Below, piece by piece: positions 11,145 through 23,182 of a stretch of DNA of 64,000 bases. Position numbers and translations under genes: made by a program. How positions within the stretch are numbered: position 1 is the first letter of the stretch; every line of letters starts with the position of its first letter. The stretch comes from Nicotiana tabacum. Lineage: Eukaryota > Streptophyta > Magnoliopsida > Solanales > Solanaceae. The notes beneath the pieces were generated by a model. The model did no database searches and had not been told where the DNA came from. It saw only the letters and a program-made list of their open reading frames with translations. The DNA is taken from positions 99,532,266 through 99,596,265 of the forward strand of contig NC_134102.1 of the NCBI RefSeq assembly GCF_000715075.1, given 5' to 3'.

Positions 11145-11157
11145 TTCTCCCCCACTT
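11145..11157 (-). promoter_or_regulatory. Polypurine tract of family C element
   Basis: On the minus strand AAGTGGGGGAGAA directly precedes the 3' LTR start TGTAACGACCC. It is identical to the family A tract at 1537-1549. Confidence 0.8.
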
Positions 11158-14100
11158 AAACATACATAACTATTCCATCTAACCACGCACGTACCAGGGT
11201 GATCCCACGTCACCCTATTCCACATAGGCATGACAACACAATACAACTGAAAATACTTAATTTAACCTTAGCCCAAAAAACCTTGGAGCCAAATTTCTAA
11301 CATCCAGAATTCTTTTCAAGACCCGAATCTCATATCTACACACTGTATAAGCCTAAATAAGCTGTATCTAGCCATAACCATAATCTCATATATAATCACA
11401 TAACATACTACACAACTCGCATACTTATAGCACCATTTCTGGTCATAGTAACCACTCAAAACCAACTAAGTACTAGTATAAAACCCCGCATTCAACAGAA
11501 CCTCATTCGGAAACCTTCGTACACTGCCAATGATGAAAGAAATAATCAAAAACTCATAATCACTCATCAGATCAACTAGCCATAGAGCTCTCTCGCCCCA
11601 ACCAGAACCATAATCCTCTCCTAAGCCGACTTTCAATATTATCCTACCGAATATACCATAATCAAGCCTGATAGTACCCATTCTAGGTCCAATGACCTTA
11701 TATTATTAAACACAAATATCCCACAGACACGCCACATCAACATAACTCAAGCCACAACTGTGAAATCTGTGTACCCAAATATGGGAGATGTCTCAAGGAA
11801 GACAATTGTATTGCAAGTTCAACAAGCACCACCACAACCGCAATATTACAACCAACTCCTCAAATTTCGTGAAGAGGATAACCGTAGGCGCATGTGCACA
11901 ATTGTAGAGGAAGGAAATTAATGAATCAGATAAATTATCATAGAAATAAAATTCTTACACACAGCACGGACAACTCACGTGCCAATAATATGAATCGCTC
12001 GGCATGGTCATAGGCCTCCAGTCCCAGCATATCATACATGAGCAATTAAACAAGTACATTTATAGCGCGTAGCTATCACAAATAATTAACACAACTAGTG
12101 CATCCACTAGGTTAAAATAAAATACTCACCTTATATAGGCCGTAACCCGAAACAATATACTTCTGAGAACTCCTAGTCTCCAAATTCATCGAACACATAA
12201 ATCACCGTAACTGATCCCAACTCCAGCACTAAAATGACTAACACATCTTCCATTCACGATAATCCTATGAGGAATACTTTCATAATTCTTCTGTGTCACA
12301 TAGAAATAATTTGAATATCAGCAGTCTATCAACCAGGTTAGTACTGCAATACCGATGAACATCCGTAAGTCAAAACACAATGTGCCTTCTGAAATGCGCA
12401 CCCTTCTCAGGAATTACCGAGCAGTTATAACATTTATCGAAATATCTCAAACTGACCATGCTATCCAACATTCGTTACCTTTTCTTCAAGACTGAACTGT
12501 CAGCTTGTACATGTAAATCCTAATCCCGCACAACACACCACATCTATTATGCCATCATGTGACAAGCACAAGAATCCCATTCTCAACTCCGAGTCACCAG
12601 CAAATTACATACCCTGTTAGTTAGAAACCTTCCTCTTGCTTCCTTCCAGGAGGAAATCACAATACACAACACGTTTCCCACACCAGTAGAAAATATCCGC
12701 TTCAAACCATGGTAGAAACCATCATGAACACTTTGAAATCCATCTGGACATAACCAAGCTATTAGTACTAAATTCCTCTAACTCGACCAAACCACGTAGG
12801 TCACCAAAACCCAAGAATATTACCACAAGTCTCGACACCATCCAACTTAAATCTCAGATTTTAGCCATAAACAAATCCGCCAAAAATTCTCAATTGTTAC
12901 ATATTAATCTTGAATCCATTAGAACTTTCTCGAGAGTCATCCCCTTTGTTCAACTCTAAATTACACCGCCCAAATGGGCCAAAAGACACGCACCCCATTA
13001 GTACAACAACACTCAAAGAAGTAACTCTACTTTAATACCACCTATCAAATTCATACTCCGTGTGCACTATATCATTCACAAATAACAACTCACTCACCCC
13101 ACGATTTTTATATACTCATAAGCGCAATATAACCCGTATCTAGAAATTTTCTTACTCGAGTCATTCTCGAACTCCACATCTGCAAGTCATCACTGATTCC
13201 CAAGTATACTTCAGACCAAAATAAAAAAATAATTTGATACATAACCATGAATTGAATTGTCAGTAGCAGACTCCCCACTTGGCTCAAAGCCATAGATTAA
13301 AACACTCGATAACTCACAATACCCATACTCTATTACTGCCTTAATACCGCAGTCAGTTCAATGAAAATTCTTCTCAGACCCATGCAACACCAACCATAAA
13401 ATACCTCAATCTTCCGTTAATCTCGCATTCATTCTCTTGACAGTCAAGTCAACTTTCTCAACTAGATTCAAATTCAAATCTCAACACATATAACTCGCTC
13501 GTAGAAAAGAAACTCTCCAATCAACATTACAAGAAACACACCTACTCAGCCTCAAATTGACATCTTGTTATACCCTTTCGCATGCACAATTACTACGCAA
13601 TCACTTAATCTTCCTGAGTCCAAACTCATTAAAAAAACATGAAAAGTTAATTCTCTCCATAATTAAACTGCATGACAAATCCTTCGACATACTCACAATT
13701 CGAGACTGTACGTCACATCAAGTGAAAATCAAGCACCCGATGGCTATCTTTACATTCCAAGGAAACACTTCTCGATATATTCAATCCATCTTAACACATC
13801 CCGCAATCGCATCATCCACATCGTATAGCAATTTGACCGCTTATCGACCCACAAATTTTCCACTCATAGGGATATTACCAGACATATGAGTCCAAATGTA
13901 CAAGTTACCACTGAAGCTACTGAGCCTAAGCTACGGTCCAAACCTAGCCTCAAGTCCTCCAGACTAGCCTATCTCCAAAACACAGAATACACATCTTGCA
14001 CATCATCCCTGAAATCACAAGCCGATGATACACAGATGATACCGAGCACTTACATGCGCACACGAATGTGTGGAAGGAATTCAAAGAGTTACATTTCAAG

Positions 14101-14250
14101 CTGAATCAATTTCGCACGATAAGGAAAGAAATATGGGAAATTATCCTAAATGCCTTGTAGCCTATCAAAGATAAGTATGGACGTCATCATACCGATCCGC
14201 AATACTCTACTAGACACTTGCTCATGATTTGTAGAACCTATGAACCTAGA
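11158..14250 (-). mobile_element. Non-coding internal region of family C element
   Basis: I found no gag, protease, RT, RNaseH or integrase motif in six frames. The sequence is AC-rich on the plus strand. One small antisense frame of 46 codons (11781-11921, plus strand, ending EEDNRRRMCTIVEEGN) is preserved in the second copy of this segment at 16940-17080. It may be a captured fragment or chance. The segment 11664-12950 reappears inside the 5' LTR at 16819-17905. Confidence 0.6.
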
Positions 14251-14262
14251 GCTCTGATACCA
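14251..14262 (-). promoter_or_regulatory. Primer-binding site for initiator Met-tRNA
   Basis: The minus strand reads TGGTATCAGAGC, the standard plant initiator-Met-tRNA complement, a few bases from the 5' LTR end (CGTGACA). This fixes the orientation of the family C element. Confidence 0.85.
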
Positions 14263-14265
14263 CCT

Positions 14266-17200
14266 TGTCACGACCCAAAATTTGACTAGTTGTGATGGCA
14301 CCTAACCCAACCCGCTAGGTAAGCCAATTATCAACTATCCAATTCTAATGAATTTAGTAAGGCAATTAATTAAAATAAAATATAAGAAACAAATACATTT
14401 TCCCAAGAACTGATAGTATAAATCATAAGCTTCTAAGAACAGAGTATATAAAGCTGGTATGAAGTAAACGCATCATCTGTTTGAAAAGTACATAAACAGA
14501 GTTTTATGAATCTAAGGCTACCATGAACAAGGGGCAGCTATAACCGGGTCGCGGGTACATCTTCAGATTCAGCTCCCAATGAACACAGCAACATCGGCAA
14601 CCAACATATGCACTCAAGGTGCAGAAGTGTAGTATGAGTACAACCGACCCCATGTACTCAATAAGTAACAAACCTAACCTTAGGTTGAAAGTAGTGACGA
14701 GCTTGTACCAAGGTCGGGTCCCAACTTCAACAACCAACAATGGTTCATAACAACATAAATAAGTAATACCAGAAGTAACTCAACAATCAAATGCTCAATA
14801 AAAACATGATTTCTGAAAATAGTTCTGCCTTTCAAGTACATAAGTGAAATCCCAAATCGTTTACCGGAGTTGCCTAAAATATGAATAAGTTTGGAAACTT
14901 TGATTTTTCTCAAAAATCCTTTCAATAATAAATAAGATGTTTCATGTTCTTTCCAGATAACCAGTGTAAAATAAATGCATCACTATGCCCACTTGTCAAC
15001 ATGTGTGAGAAATTATGAATGATGTGATATCGTACAACATGAGAAAAAATATATCTCTATGCCTGTATGTCATGTGTGCATATCAATGCAATGTATCTCA
15101 GAGATGAACTCATATGTATACTCTCAGAGTATCAATTCACTCAGTTCCCCCAAATCACTCAGTCCTCACAGTCACTCAATCCTCACAGTCACTCAATCCT
15201 CCCGATCGCTTGGCGCTCGGCACTCGCACTCAGTAGGTACCTGCGCTCACTGGGGGTGTGTACAGACTCCGGAGGGGCTCCTTCAGCCCAAGCGCTATAA
15301 TCTGCACGGACAACTCACGTGCTATAGTATCAATATCTGTATCCGCACAGACAACTCACGTGCTATAATAAGCCTATAAGGCCTGTTGTAGGCGGGCAAC
15401 CCCGATCCACATAATAGTAATAATATATATAAAGCCAACAAGGCCTACTGCGACGTGCAGCCCGATCCTAAAATTATGCTCACAATCAAGCCCTCGGCCT
15501 CCCTCAGCCATCAATCTCTCTAGTCTCTCTCTCATGGGCTCACAATATCATGAAAATATCTCGAAAATGATGATATGATGTATCAATAAGTAACAACAGA
15601 GACTGAGATATGATATGTAATGAAATGCATATGACTGAGTATGAATTTTCAATTTAAAACAAATAATTCACATCAATATGACCTCTGTGGGTCACAATAA
15701 TACTGGCACATAGCCTCAACATGATTTTTAATATGATTCTCAGCTCAATTTCTTTAACACATAAAACTGCATGGAAAATGCCAAGATTATTTGACTACAA
15801 AATTCCACGGAATCAATTACGTCATAATTTCTATGGTGCTCGCCCGTCACCTAGCATGTGCGTCACCTCCCAACAATTCACATAATACATATATTCAGGG
15901 TTCATAACCTCAGCTCCAAGATTAGAAGAGTTACTTACCTCGAAAGAGCCGAATCCATTGTCGAGCAAGCTAAACAATGCTCCAGAAATTTCATTCTGCG
16001 CGTATCAACTTCTGAACGGCTCAAATCTATCCACAATTAATTTGATTCAGTCCATAAAATTATAGGAATTAATTCCATATGAAAATACTAATTTTCCAAC
16101 AAAATCCGAAATTGCATTCAAAAATCGCATGTGGAGCCCACATCTTGGAACCCGACAAAAGTTACAAAATATGAACGCCCATTCAACCACGAGTCCAACC
16201 ATACAAGATTTTACTCAAATCCGGCATCAACTCGACCCTCAAATCTCCAAATTAAACCATGAGGGTTTTCACAATTTTCCAACTTAATTCAACAATTAAA
16301 TGTTAAAAACGACCATGGATTCCGGTAATTTAACCAATATTGAGTTAATAACACTAAACCCGTTGTTTTCCTTGAAAGACTCCCGAAAATCACCTCTTCC
16401 CGAGCTCCAATCCGTTAAAAATGGAAAATGGGATGAAGTCCTATTTTCAGAACTTAAACTCACTACCCAGGCTTTTACTTTTCGCGATCGCAAAGCACAA
16501 AATTTTCTAGCCTGAAAATTGCCCTTCGCGATCGCGGCCAATCGCGAAGAACAAACTCCCCAACTCTTCTAGATAGCCTCTAGTATAATAGTTATAACCT
16601 TTTGTATAAAAGTCCAAATAACAAATGGTTTAGCTTTCTGAAAACTAGATATCAATGGCTACAATTTTCATTATTGAATCATCTCCAAATTCCTTATAGA
16701 TTGCAAGATATGAGCTTCCAAAGTCGGGTCAGTGTAGCAGAAATTTTGTTCTACGCGATCGCAAAAGAGCTTCGTGATCGCGATTCACAAGGCCTCAAAC
16801 TACTGTTTGCTCTTCGCGGTCCAAGCCTGATAGTACCCATTCTAGGTCCAATAACCTTATATTGTTAAACACAACTATCCCACAGACACGCCACATCAAT
16901 ATAACTCAAGCCACAACTGCGCAATCTGTGTACCCAAATATGGGAGATGTCTCAAGGAAGAGAATCGTATTGCAAGTTCAACAAGCACCACCGCAACCGC
17001 AATGTTACAACCAACTCCTCAAATTTCGTGAAGAGGATAACCGTAGGCGCATGTGCACAATTGTAGAGGAAGGAAATTAATGAATCAGATAAATTATCAT
17101 AGAAATAAAATTTCCACATACGGCACAGACAACTCACATGCCAATAATATGAATCGCCCGGCATGGTCACAGGCCTCCAGTCCCAGCATATCATACATGA

Positions 17201-19296
17201 GCAATTAAACAAGTACATTTACAGCGCGTAGCTATCACAAATAATTAACATAACTAGTATATCCACTGAGTTAAAATAAAATACTTACCTTATATAGGTC
17301 GCAACCCGATGAACATCCGTAAGTCAAAACACAACGCGCCTTCTGAAATGCGCACCCTTCTCAGAAATTACCGAGCATTTATAACATTTATCGAAATATC
17401 TCAAACTGACCATGCTATCCAACATTCGTTACCTTCTCTTCAAGACTGAACTGTCAACTTGTACATGTAAATCCTAATCCCGCACAACACAATACATCTA
17501 TTATGCCATCATGTGACAAACACACCACATCTATTATGCCATCATGTGACATGTACAAGAATCCCATACCCGGTTAGAGAGAAACCTTCCTCTTGCTTCC
17601 TTCCAGGAGGAAACCACAATACACAACACACTTCCCACACCAATAGAAAATATTCGGTTCAAACCATGGTAGAAACCATCATGAATACTTTGAAATCCAT
17701 CTGCACATAACCAAGCTATAAGAACTAAATTCCTCTAACTCGACCAAACCACGTAGGTCACCAAAACCCAAGAATATTGCCACAAGTCTCGACACCATCC
17801 AACTTAAATCTCAGATTTTAGCCATAAACATATCCGCCAAAAATTCTCAATTGTTACATATTAATCTTGAATCCATTAGAAATTTCTTGAGAGTCACCTC
17901 CTTTGTTACAAAATATGAACGCCCATTCAACCACAACTCCAACCATATAAATTTTACTCAAATTCGACATCAACTCGACCCTCAAATCTCCAAATTAAAC
18001 CAAGAGGGTCTTCACAATTTTTCAACTTAATTCACCAATTGAATGTTAAAAACAACCATGGATTTGGGTAATTTAACTAATATTGAGTTAAGAATACTTA
18101 CCCTATTTTTTTCTTTGAAAAACTCCCGAAAATCGCATCTTCTCGAGCTCCAATCCGTTAAAAATAAAAAATGGGATGAAATCCCATTTTCAAAACTTAA
18201 ACTCACTGCCCAGGCTTTTACTCTTCGCGATCGCGAAACACAAAAATTTTTCAGCCCCAAAATTGCCCTTCGTGATCGCGGAAAACCAATTTCGATCGCG
18301 AAGAACAACCTTCCCAACTCTTTCAGATAGCCTCTAGTATAATGGTCATATCTTTTTGTACAAAACTCCAAATGACAAATAGTTTAGCTTTCTGAAAACT
18401 AGATATCAAGGGCTACAACTTTTGTTTTTGGATTATCTCTAAATTCATTATAGATTGCGAGATATAAGTTTCCACAGTCGGGTCAGTGCATTAGAGATTT
18501 TGTTCTACGCGATCGCGAAAGAGCTTCCGCGATTGCGATTCACAAGGCCCCAAACTGCTGTTGGCTTTTCGCAAATGCGACCAAATGTTCGCGATCGCGA
18601 TGCACACATTTATAGGCAGAAACCAACAATTAAAAATGGCCTAGAAATGGTCCGAAATCACCCCAAACTCACCCGAACCCCTCGGGACCTCAACCAAATA
18701 TACCAACAAGTCTTAAAACATCATACGAACTTAGTCGAAGCCACGAATCACATCAAACAACGCTAAAATCACGAATCACACCTCAATTCAAGCATAATGA
18801 ACTTTGAACTTTCAGATTCTATATCTTGTGCCGAAATACATCAAATCAATCCAGAATGACTTTAAATTTTGCACACAAGTCATAAATGACATAACGAAGC
18901 TATTCCAATTTTCAGAGTCGGATTCCGACCTCGATATCAAAAAGTCAACCCCCTTGTCAAACTTCCCAAAAATTTAACTTTCGGTATTTCAAGCCTAATT
19001 CCACTACGAACCTCCAAATAATTTTCCGGACACGCTCCTAAGTCCAAAATCATCATACGAAGCTATTGGAATCATCAGAATTAAATTCCGAGGTCGTTTA
19101 CACATAATTCAATATCTGGTCAACTTTTCCAACTTAAGTTTTCAATTATGAGACTAAGTATTTCATTTCACTCCGAAATTCTTCCGGACCCGAACCAATT
19201 AACCTGATAAGTCATAAATCAATTGTAAGTCATAAATTGAACAGTAAATTGGGGAACAAGGTTATAATACTCAAAACAACCGGTCGGGTCGTTACA
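14266..19296 (-). mobile_element. Rearranged 5' LTR of family C element
   Basis: A 5031-bp interval between the PBS and the TSD. 14266-16818 matches 3' LTR positions 7935 to about 10418. 16819-17905 matches internal positions 11664 to about 12950. 17907-19296 matches 3' LTR positions about 9772 to 11144. About 640 bp of LTR is therefore present twice, either side of an internal fragment. Both junctions show only a few bases of shared sequence. It is still terminated correctly by TGTAACGACC and flanked by the TSD. Confidence 0.8.
16819..17905 (-). mobile_element. Internal-region fragment embedded in the family C 5' LTR
   Basis: Homologous to 11664-12950 and in the same orientation. It has its own deletion relative to that copy (near 17309, where about 190 bp is missing) and a local duplication around 17488-17550 (a CACATCTATTATGCCATCATG-type unit present twice). 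The left join follows TCTTCGCG at 16818. The right join lies at GTTA, 17905-17907. Confidence 0.75.
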
Positions 19297-19301
19297 TAAT
19301 T
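19297..19301. repeat. Target-site duplication TAATT, right copy
   Basis: Exact match to 7930-7934. Confidence 0.85.
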
Positions 19302-19571
19302 CATATACCCATAAACAAACATGGTGATATACACACCCTAACCCACCACACAAGTGACATGAATCGAAGGAAATAGTTCAAGGAGGATTAATCCTCAATT
19401 TACCTTAACCTCATATTTTAAGCTTACAATAGCCCTAACAAAATTATTTTGAACATATTTTCCCATTATCATTTCTAACTTGCTCCAAATTACTTCTACC
19501 ATATTTTCAAATAAATATGTAATCTTTCAAATATAAGATTTAGGTACTCCCTAAACCTTTTAGGCATATCA
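19302..19571. other. Unassigned flank between two complete elements
   Basis: About 270 bp of AT-rich sequence that is neither family C nor family B. Before those insertions it would have joined 7934 on the left and 42067 on the right. No gene features were seen. Confidence 0.4.
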
Positions 19572-19576
19572 AATAT
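19572..19576. repeat. Target-site duplication AATAT, left copy
   Basis: AATAT directly before LTR1 is repeated at 42062-42066, directly after LTR3. There is no copy at the middle LTR. Confidence 0.85.
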
Positions 19577-19769
19577 TGATGTTTGGCATATTTCGATATG
19601 TGTTGATGTTACTTTACCCATGTTTTAACCACTTCTTGATGTTATTTAATCTTTAAAACGCCCAACATGGTGTAATTATTGGTTTGATGACTAATTAAGT
19701 TATGTGTGACGATTTAAGGTGTTCGGAGTGCAAAATATGAAGAAAAGGTGGTTTAGCCAGAGGAAGAAG

Positions 19770-19956
19770 GGTTGGATGCGTCGCATCCAACCTAGGAAAA
19801 CATCATCCTGCATGCAACCTTAGCAGTGAAGTTGGGCCATAGCGTCCGCCATCGCGTGCAAAGCTGAGAAATAGAGGACAAGGTGGATGCGTCGCATCCA
19901 CCTTCGCAGGCAAAAAATTGAAATGGAGGACAAGGTGGATGCGTCGCATCCACCTT
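19770..19956. repeat. Three GATGCGTCGCATC hairpins upstream of TATA
   Basis: Arm GGTTGGATGCG with its perfect complement (19770-19792), then arm AAGGTGGATGCG with its perfect complement twice (19880-19904 and 19932-19956). Each has a single-base centre. In LTR2 and LTR3 the middle hairpin is weakened by a G/CT change in its left arm. Confidence 0.8.
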
Positions 19957-20024
19957 AGCATCAATCCCTGAAGCCGATTTGGACTAGGAATAGGAGAGCT
20001 TTGGCCCACGACTTTTGTACGCAA

Positions 20025-20032
20025 TATATAAG
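20025..20032 (+). promoter_or_regulatory. TATA box of family B LTR1
   Basis: TATATAAG at 20025-20032, about 70 bp after the last GC-rich hairpin. The identical box occurs in LTR2 (30752-30759) and LTR3 (41541-41548). It is the best candidate for the U3 promoter. Confidence 0.6.
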
Positions 20033-20551
20033 CCAAAAACGCCTCCCTTAGGTTATCTAACATATTGGGAAGGGGGAAAAAGCCACGACAAAGCTGTGGA
20101 GGCCGGAATTCATCGAGTTTCATCTTTCTCCCACCAAACTTAGTAATTTTTATGTTTCTTTATATGATTTGTTGTTTGGCTACCATGTCTATGTGGAGCT
20201 AAACTTCACGTTCTAGGGTTGTGGTTCTTTCATGACTATTGTTAGTCGGTCAATTCAATTGAAGAATACAATAGGATTGTTAGATAGACCATAACCCTAG
20301 ATCGTTTTCATTACATTGATATCATTAAAATCTGCTCTTTCTCTGTTCAAAGTTTATTATTTATATTTTTCTTATTTAATTAGTTGGAATAAAATATTTT
20401 TAGATTTAATTCTTGTTTAGATAATTAGGATAGTCTAATTTAGTTAATAGTTAATCATAAGTCCTCGTGGGTTCGACATCCGACTTTTAGTCACTTTATT
20501 ACTCGACGACCGCGTATACTTGCGTGAGTGTGTTTGGTCGCAACAAGTTTT

Positions 20552-20569
20552 TGGCGCCGTTGCCGGGGA
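20552..20569 (+). promoter_or_regulatory. Primer-binding site for tRNA-Asp, internal copy 1
   Basis: TGGCGCCGTTGCCGGGGA lies 6 bp after LTR1. From general knowledge it is complementary to the 3' end of plant tRNA-Asp(GUC), the primer usual for Athila elements. Confidence 0.85.
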
Positions 20570-20674
20570 CTTAGAAATTAGCTACGTGACTAAGTTAAGC
20601 TTTTATTAGATATTTGTTTTCAAGTTTTAATTTTCAGTTTGCCTGGTTTGTGTCAACGCAGGGTCTTCTCTCGA

Positions 20675-22104
20675 ATGCAGAGGAGTAGAAGTGCAAACAA
20701 CCTCATTCCTCTTGATCCAGAAATCGAACGAACACTACATAGAGTGAGAAGGGAACACGAAGCTAGAATGAGAATAGAAAGAGATTTGGACATCGCAGTC
20801 CAACCACAGCCAATAGATATGGCAGGCAATGAAGAGCGTCCGGTAATTGAAGCCGCAAGGACCAATCTTGCGAATATGACTCAGGCTATTGTGAAGCCTG
20901 ATATCACTGGGCATTTTGAACTCAAACAGTACATGGTACAGCTGATTCAGTCCACAGGACAATATGTGGGTCTATCTCATGAGGACCCGCAGAGGCATAT
21001 TCAGAACTTCTTGGAAATCACGGACACTTACAATTATCCGAACATCTCCAAGGACTATGTCAGGCTGACACTATTCCCTTTTTCACTATTGGGGGAAGCT
21101 AAAGAATGGTTGCAAAAGGAGCCTGCGAACTCTATCCACACTTGGGATGATCTAGCAAGGAAATTCCTGATCAAGTTTTTCCCAACTAAGAAGACAAAGT
21201 CGTTGAGGAGCCAAATTCTTGGGTTCCAACAACGGGATGGCGAGACACTTCGTCAAGCTTGGGAAAGATACAAGAAGCTACTCAGAGACTGCCCGCATCA
21301 TTGTCAAACTGATGAGGTATTGGGTCACACTTTGTTGATGGGTTAGATGAAGCATCAAAGATGAATCTTGACTCAGCTTGTGGGGGTAGTTGCATGGCAA
21401 GACCGTATAGTGAAATACAACTCTTGCTAAATAATTTCACTGCTAATGACCATAATTGGCAAGGAGAGGGGGATTCACGAAGGGGAATTAAACAGAAGGC
21501 CGCCGGTTTGATTGAGCTTGATGACTTTTCCGCCATGAGAGCCGATATAGCAAAATTGGCAAATCAGATGAATAGAATGACAACACAACAAATGCAACAT
21601 GTACAGCAGATGTCTATTTGTTGCGAACTATGCGGAGACAGTCATATGATTGACATGTGCCCCACGAATCCTGAATCTATATACTATGTGGGGCAACAAA
21701 ACAGAGGTCCTATGAATCAACATGCGCAATATGGGAACACTTACAACCCAAACTGGAGGAATCATCCTAACTTCTCATGGGGCGGAAGTCAACAGAATCA
21801 GTATAGGCCTCAAGGGAATTTTACTCAACCTCAGAAGCCACCCCAACAAATGGAAGAAAGTACGAATGACTTGCTGAAAAAGTTGTTACTAGACAATCAA
21901 CAGCTCAGGACCGATTTCAGAAATCTTGAGAGGCAAATGGGGCAGTTAGCAGCAAACCAAAATACTAGACCTACAGGCTCACTTCCCAGTGATACAGAGA
22001 AGAACCCTCAAATTAATGCAGTTACACTTAGAAACGGGAGGGAACTAGAGGAAGTGCCAAGGAAGATAAAAGAAAAACCTATACCTGGGGGAGTTGACAC
22101 CTAA
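20675..22104 (+). pseudogene. gag: Gag, internal copy 1 (frameshifted)
   Basis: The first in-frame ATG at 20675 gives MQRSRSANN. A retrotransposon gag core follows (FELKQYMVQLI through FQQRDGETLRQAWERYKKLL). A missing T near 21334, compared with copy 2, ends the first frame at 21346. The reading continues in another frame from 21361 with MNLDSACGG, a zinc-knuckle-like CELCGDSHMIDMC (spacing C-x2-C-x3-H-x4-C) and a glutamine-rich tail, up to a stop at 22102. Gag would form the virus-like particle and bind RNA. It follows the PBS by about 105 bp. The protease part downstream is in a different frame. Confidence 0.85.
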
Positions 22105-23182
22105 GGCAACACAAGAGTCAAAGGAAGATGATGCAAGTTCAGAGCGAATGGAGGTTACAAGGCCACCACCACCTTTCCCCCAAAGATTGCAGAAAAGGAA
22201 TGACGATCGCATGTTCAACAAATTTCTCTCCATGTTGAGTCAGGTTCAATTAAATATTCCATTAGTGGATGTACTTCGTGAAATTCCAAAGTACGCTAAG
22301 TACATAAATGACATAGTGGCTCATAAGAGGAAATTGACTGAGTTCGAGACGGTTGCACTTACTGAGGAGTGCACATCAAGGGTCCAAAACAAGCTTCCCT
22401 AAAAGCTTAAGGACCCTGGTAGCTTCACCATTCCAGTACAAATCGGTAATATTAACGTGGGACGTGCTCTGTGTGATTTGGGTGCAAGCATAAATCTGAT
22501 GCCTTTATCCTTGTTTAAGCAATTAGGTCTGGGAGCTCCGAGACCAACCACCGTGATGTTGCAATTAGCTGATAGGTCCATAGCCTACCCCGAAGGAGTG
22601 ATTGAAGATGTGCTGCTGCAAATTGGAAAATTCATCTTCCCAGCTGACTTCATTATTCTAGACTTCGAGGCTGATGAACAAGTTCCAATCATATTGGGAC
22701 GACCTCTCTTGGCTACTGGCGATGCAATAATTAAAGTGAGAGAAGGGAAAATGATTATGAGAGTGGACAATGAGGAGGCAGTCTTCAATGTCTACAAAGC
22801 AATCCAACTCCCCCGCCACTATGAGGAGCTCTCTATGATATCTGTGGTGGAGGTGGATGAGAAACTTCTTGACACGAGTGTATATCTAGGCGACTGTTTA
22901 GAAAAAGCAATCATGATGTTTGATAGCTTGGAGATGGATGATGAGGTTGAGGAGATGATGCATATCCTAGATACATCATGTGGTTACATGCAAGGAATAA
23001 TCCCGTTTGAGCCCCTGAATAGGCCAAGTGGCCCCCCACCAAAGCCGTCAATTGAAAAAGCTCCAAATTTGGAACTTAAACCCCTACCCCTCACCTTCAA
23101 TATGCTTATTTGGGAAGTTCTGACACTTTACCTGTTATTATTTCTGCTCACTTGTCTAAATTACAGGAAGAAAAGCTATTAA
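22094..23182 (+). pseudogene. Protease region, internal copy 1 (stop plus frameshift)
   Basis: The stretch from 22094 encodes a conserved linker (PPPPFPQRLQKRNDD, then QVQLNIPLVDVLREIPKYAK). It is cut by an in-frame TAA at 22399-22401 that also occurs in copy 2. Beyond it is the aspartic protease with catalytic [12 protein letters not shown] (from about 22478) and the flap/hydrophobic segment PVIILGRP-type at about 22685. It would process Gag-Pol. A base missing near 23090, relative to copy 2, shifts the frame before the RT, and the tail from there to 23182 is out-of-frame reading. Confidence 0.85.

Larger units (their letters stand above)
7935..19296 (-). mobile_element. Complete, non-autonomous minus-strand Ty3/gypsy-type element (family C)
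   Basis: Both outer ends and both inner LTR borders are visible, and the whole is flanked by 5-bp TAATT duplications. Read on the minus strand the order is: 5' LTR (19296 down to 14266), PBS (14262-14251), internal region, PPT (11157-11145), 3' LTR (11144-7935). The internal region of about 3.1 kb has no gag or pol motifs in any frame. The element therefore looks non-autonomous, or a relic that kept only its cis-acting sites. The 5' LTR is about 1.8 kb longer than the 3' LTR because it holds an extra internal segment and a duplicated LTR segment. Confidence 0.85.
19577..20545 (+). mobile_element. LTR1 of family B (outer 5' LTR)
   Basis: TGATGTTTGG...GGTCGCAACA, 969 bp. It contains three hairpin words (19770-19792, 19880-19904, 19932-19956) with core GATGCGTCGCATC, then a TATA box at 20025. 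It differs from LTR2 and LTR3 at several shared positions in its left third. Confidence 0.9.

Noticed and set aside
14240..14265. tRNA-like sequence
   Set aside because: It matches only the 3' end complement of initiator Met-tRNA beside an LTR, that is, a primer-binding site.
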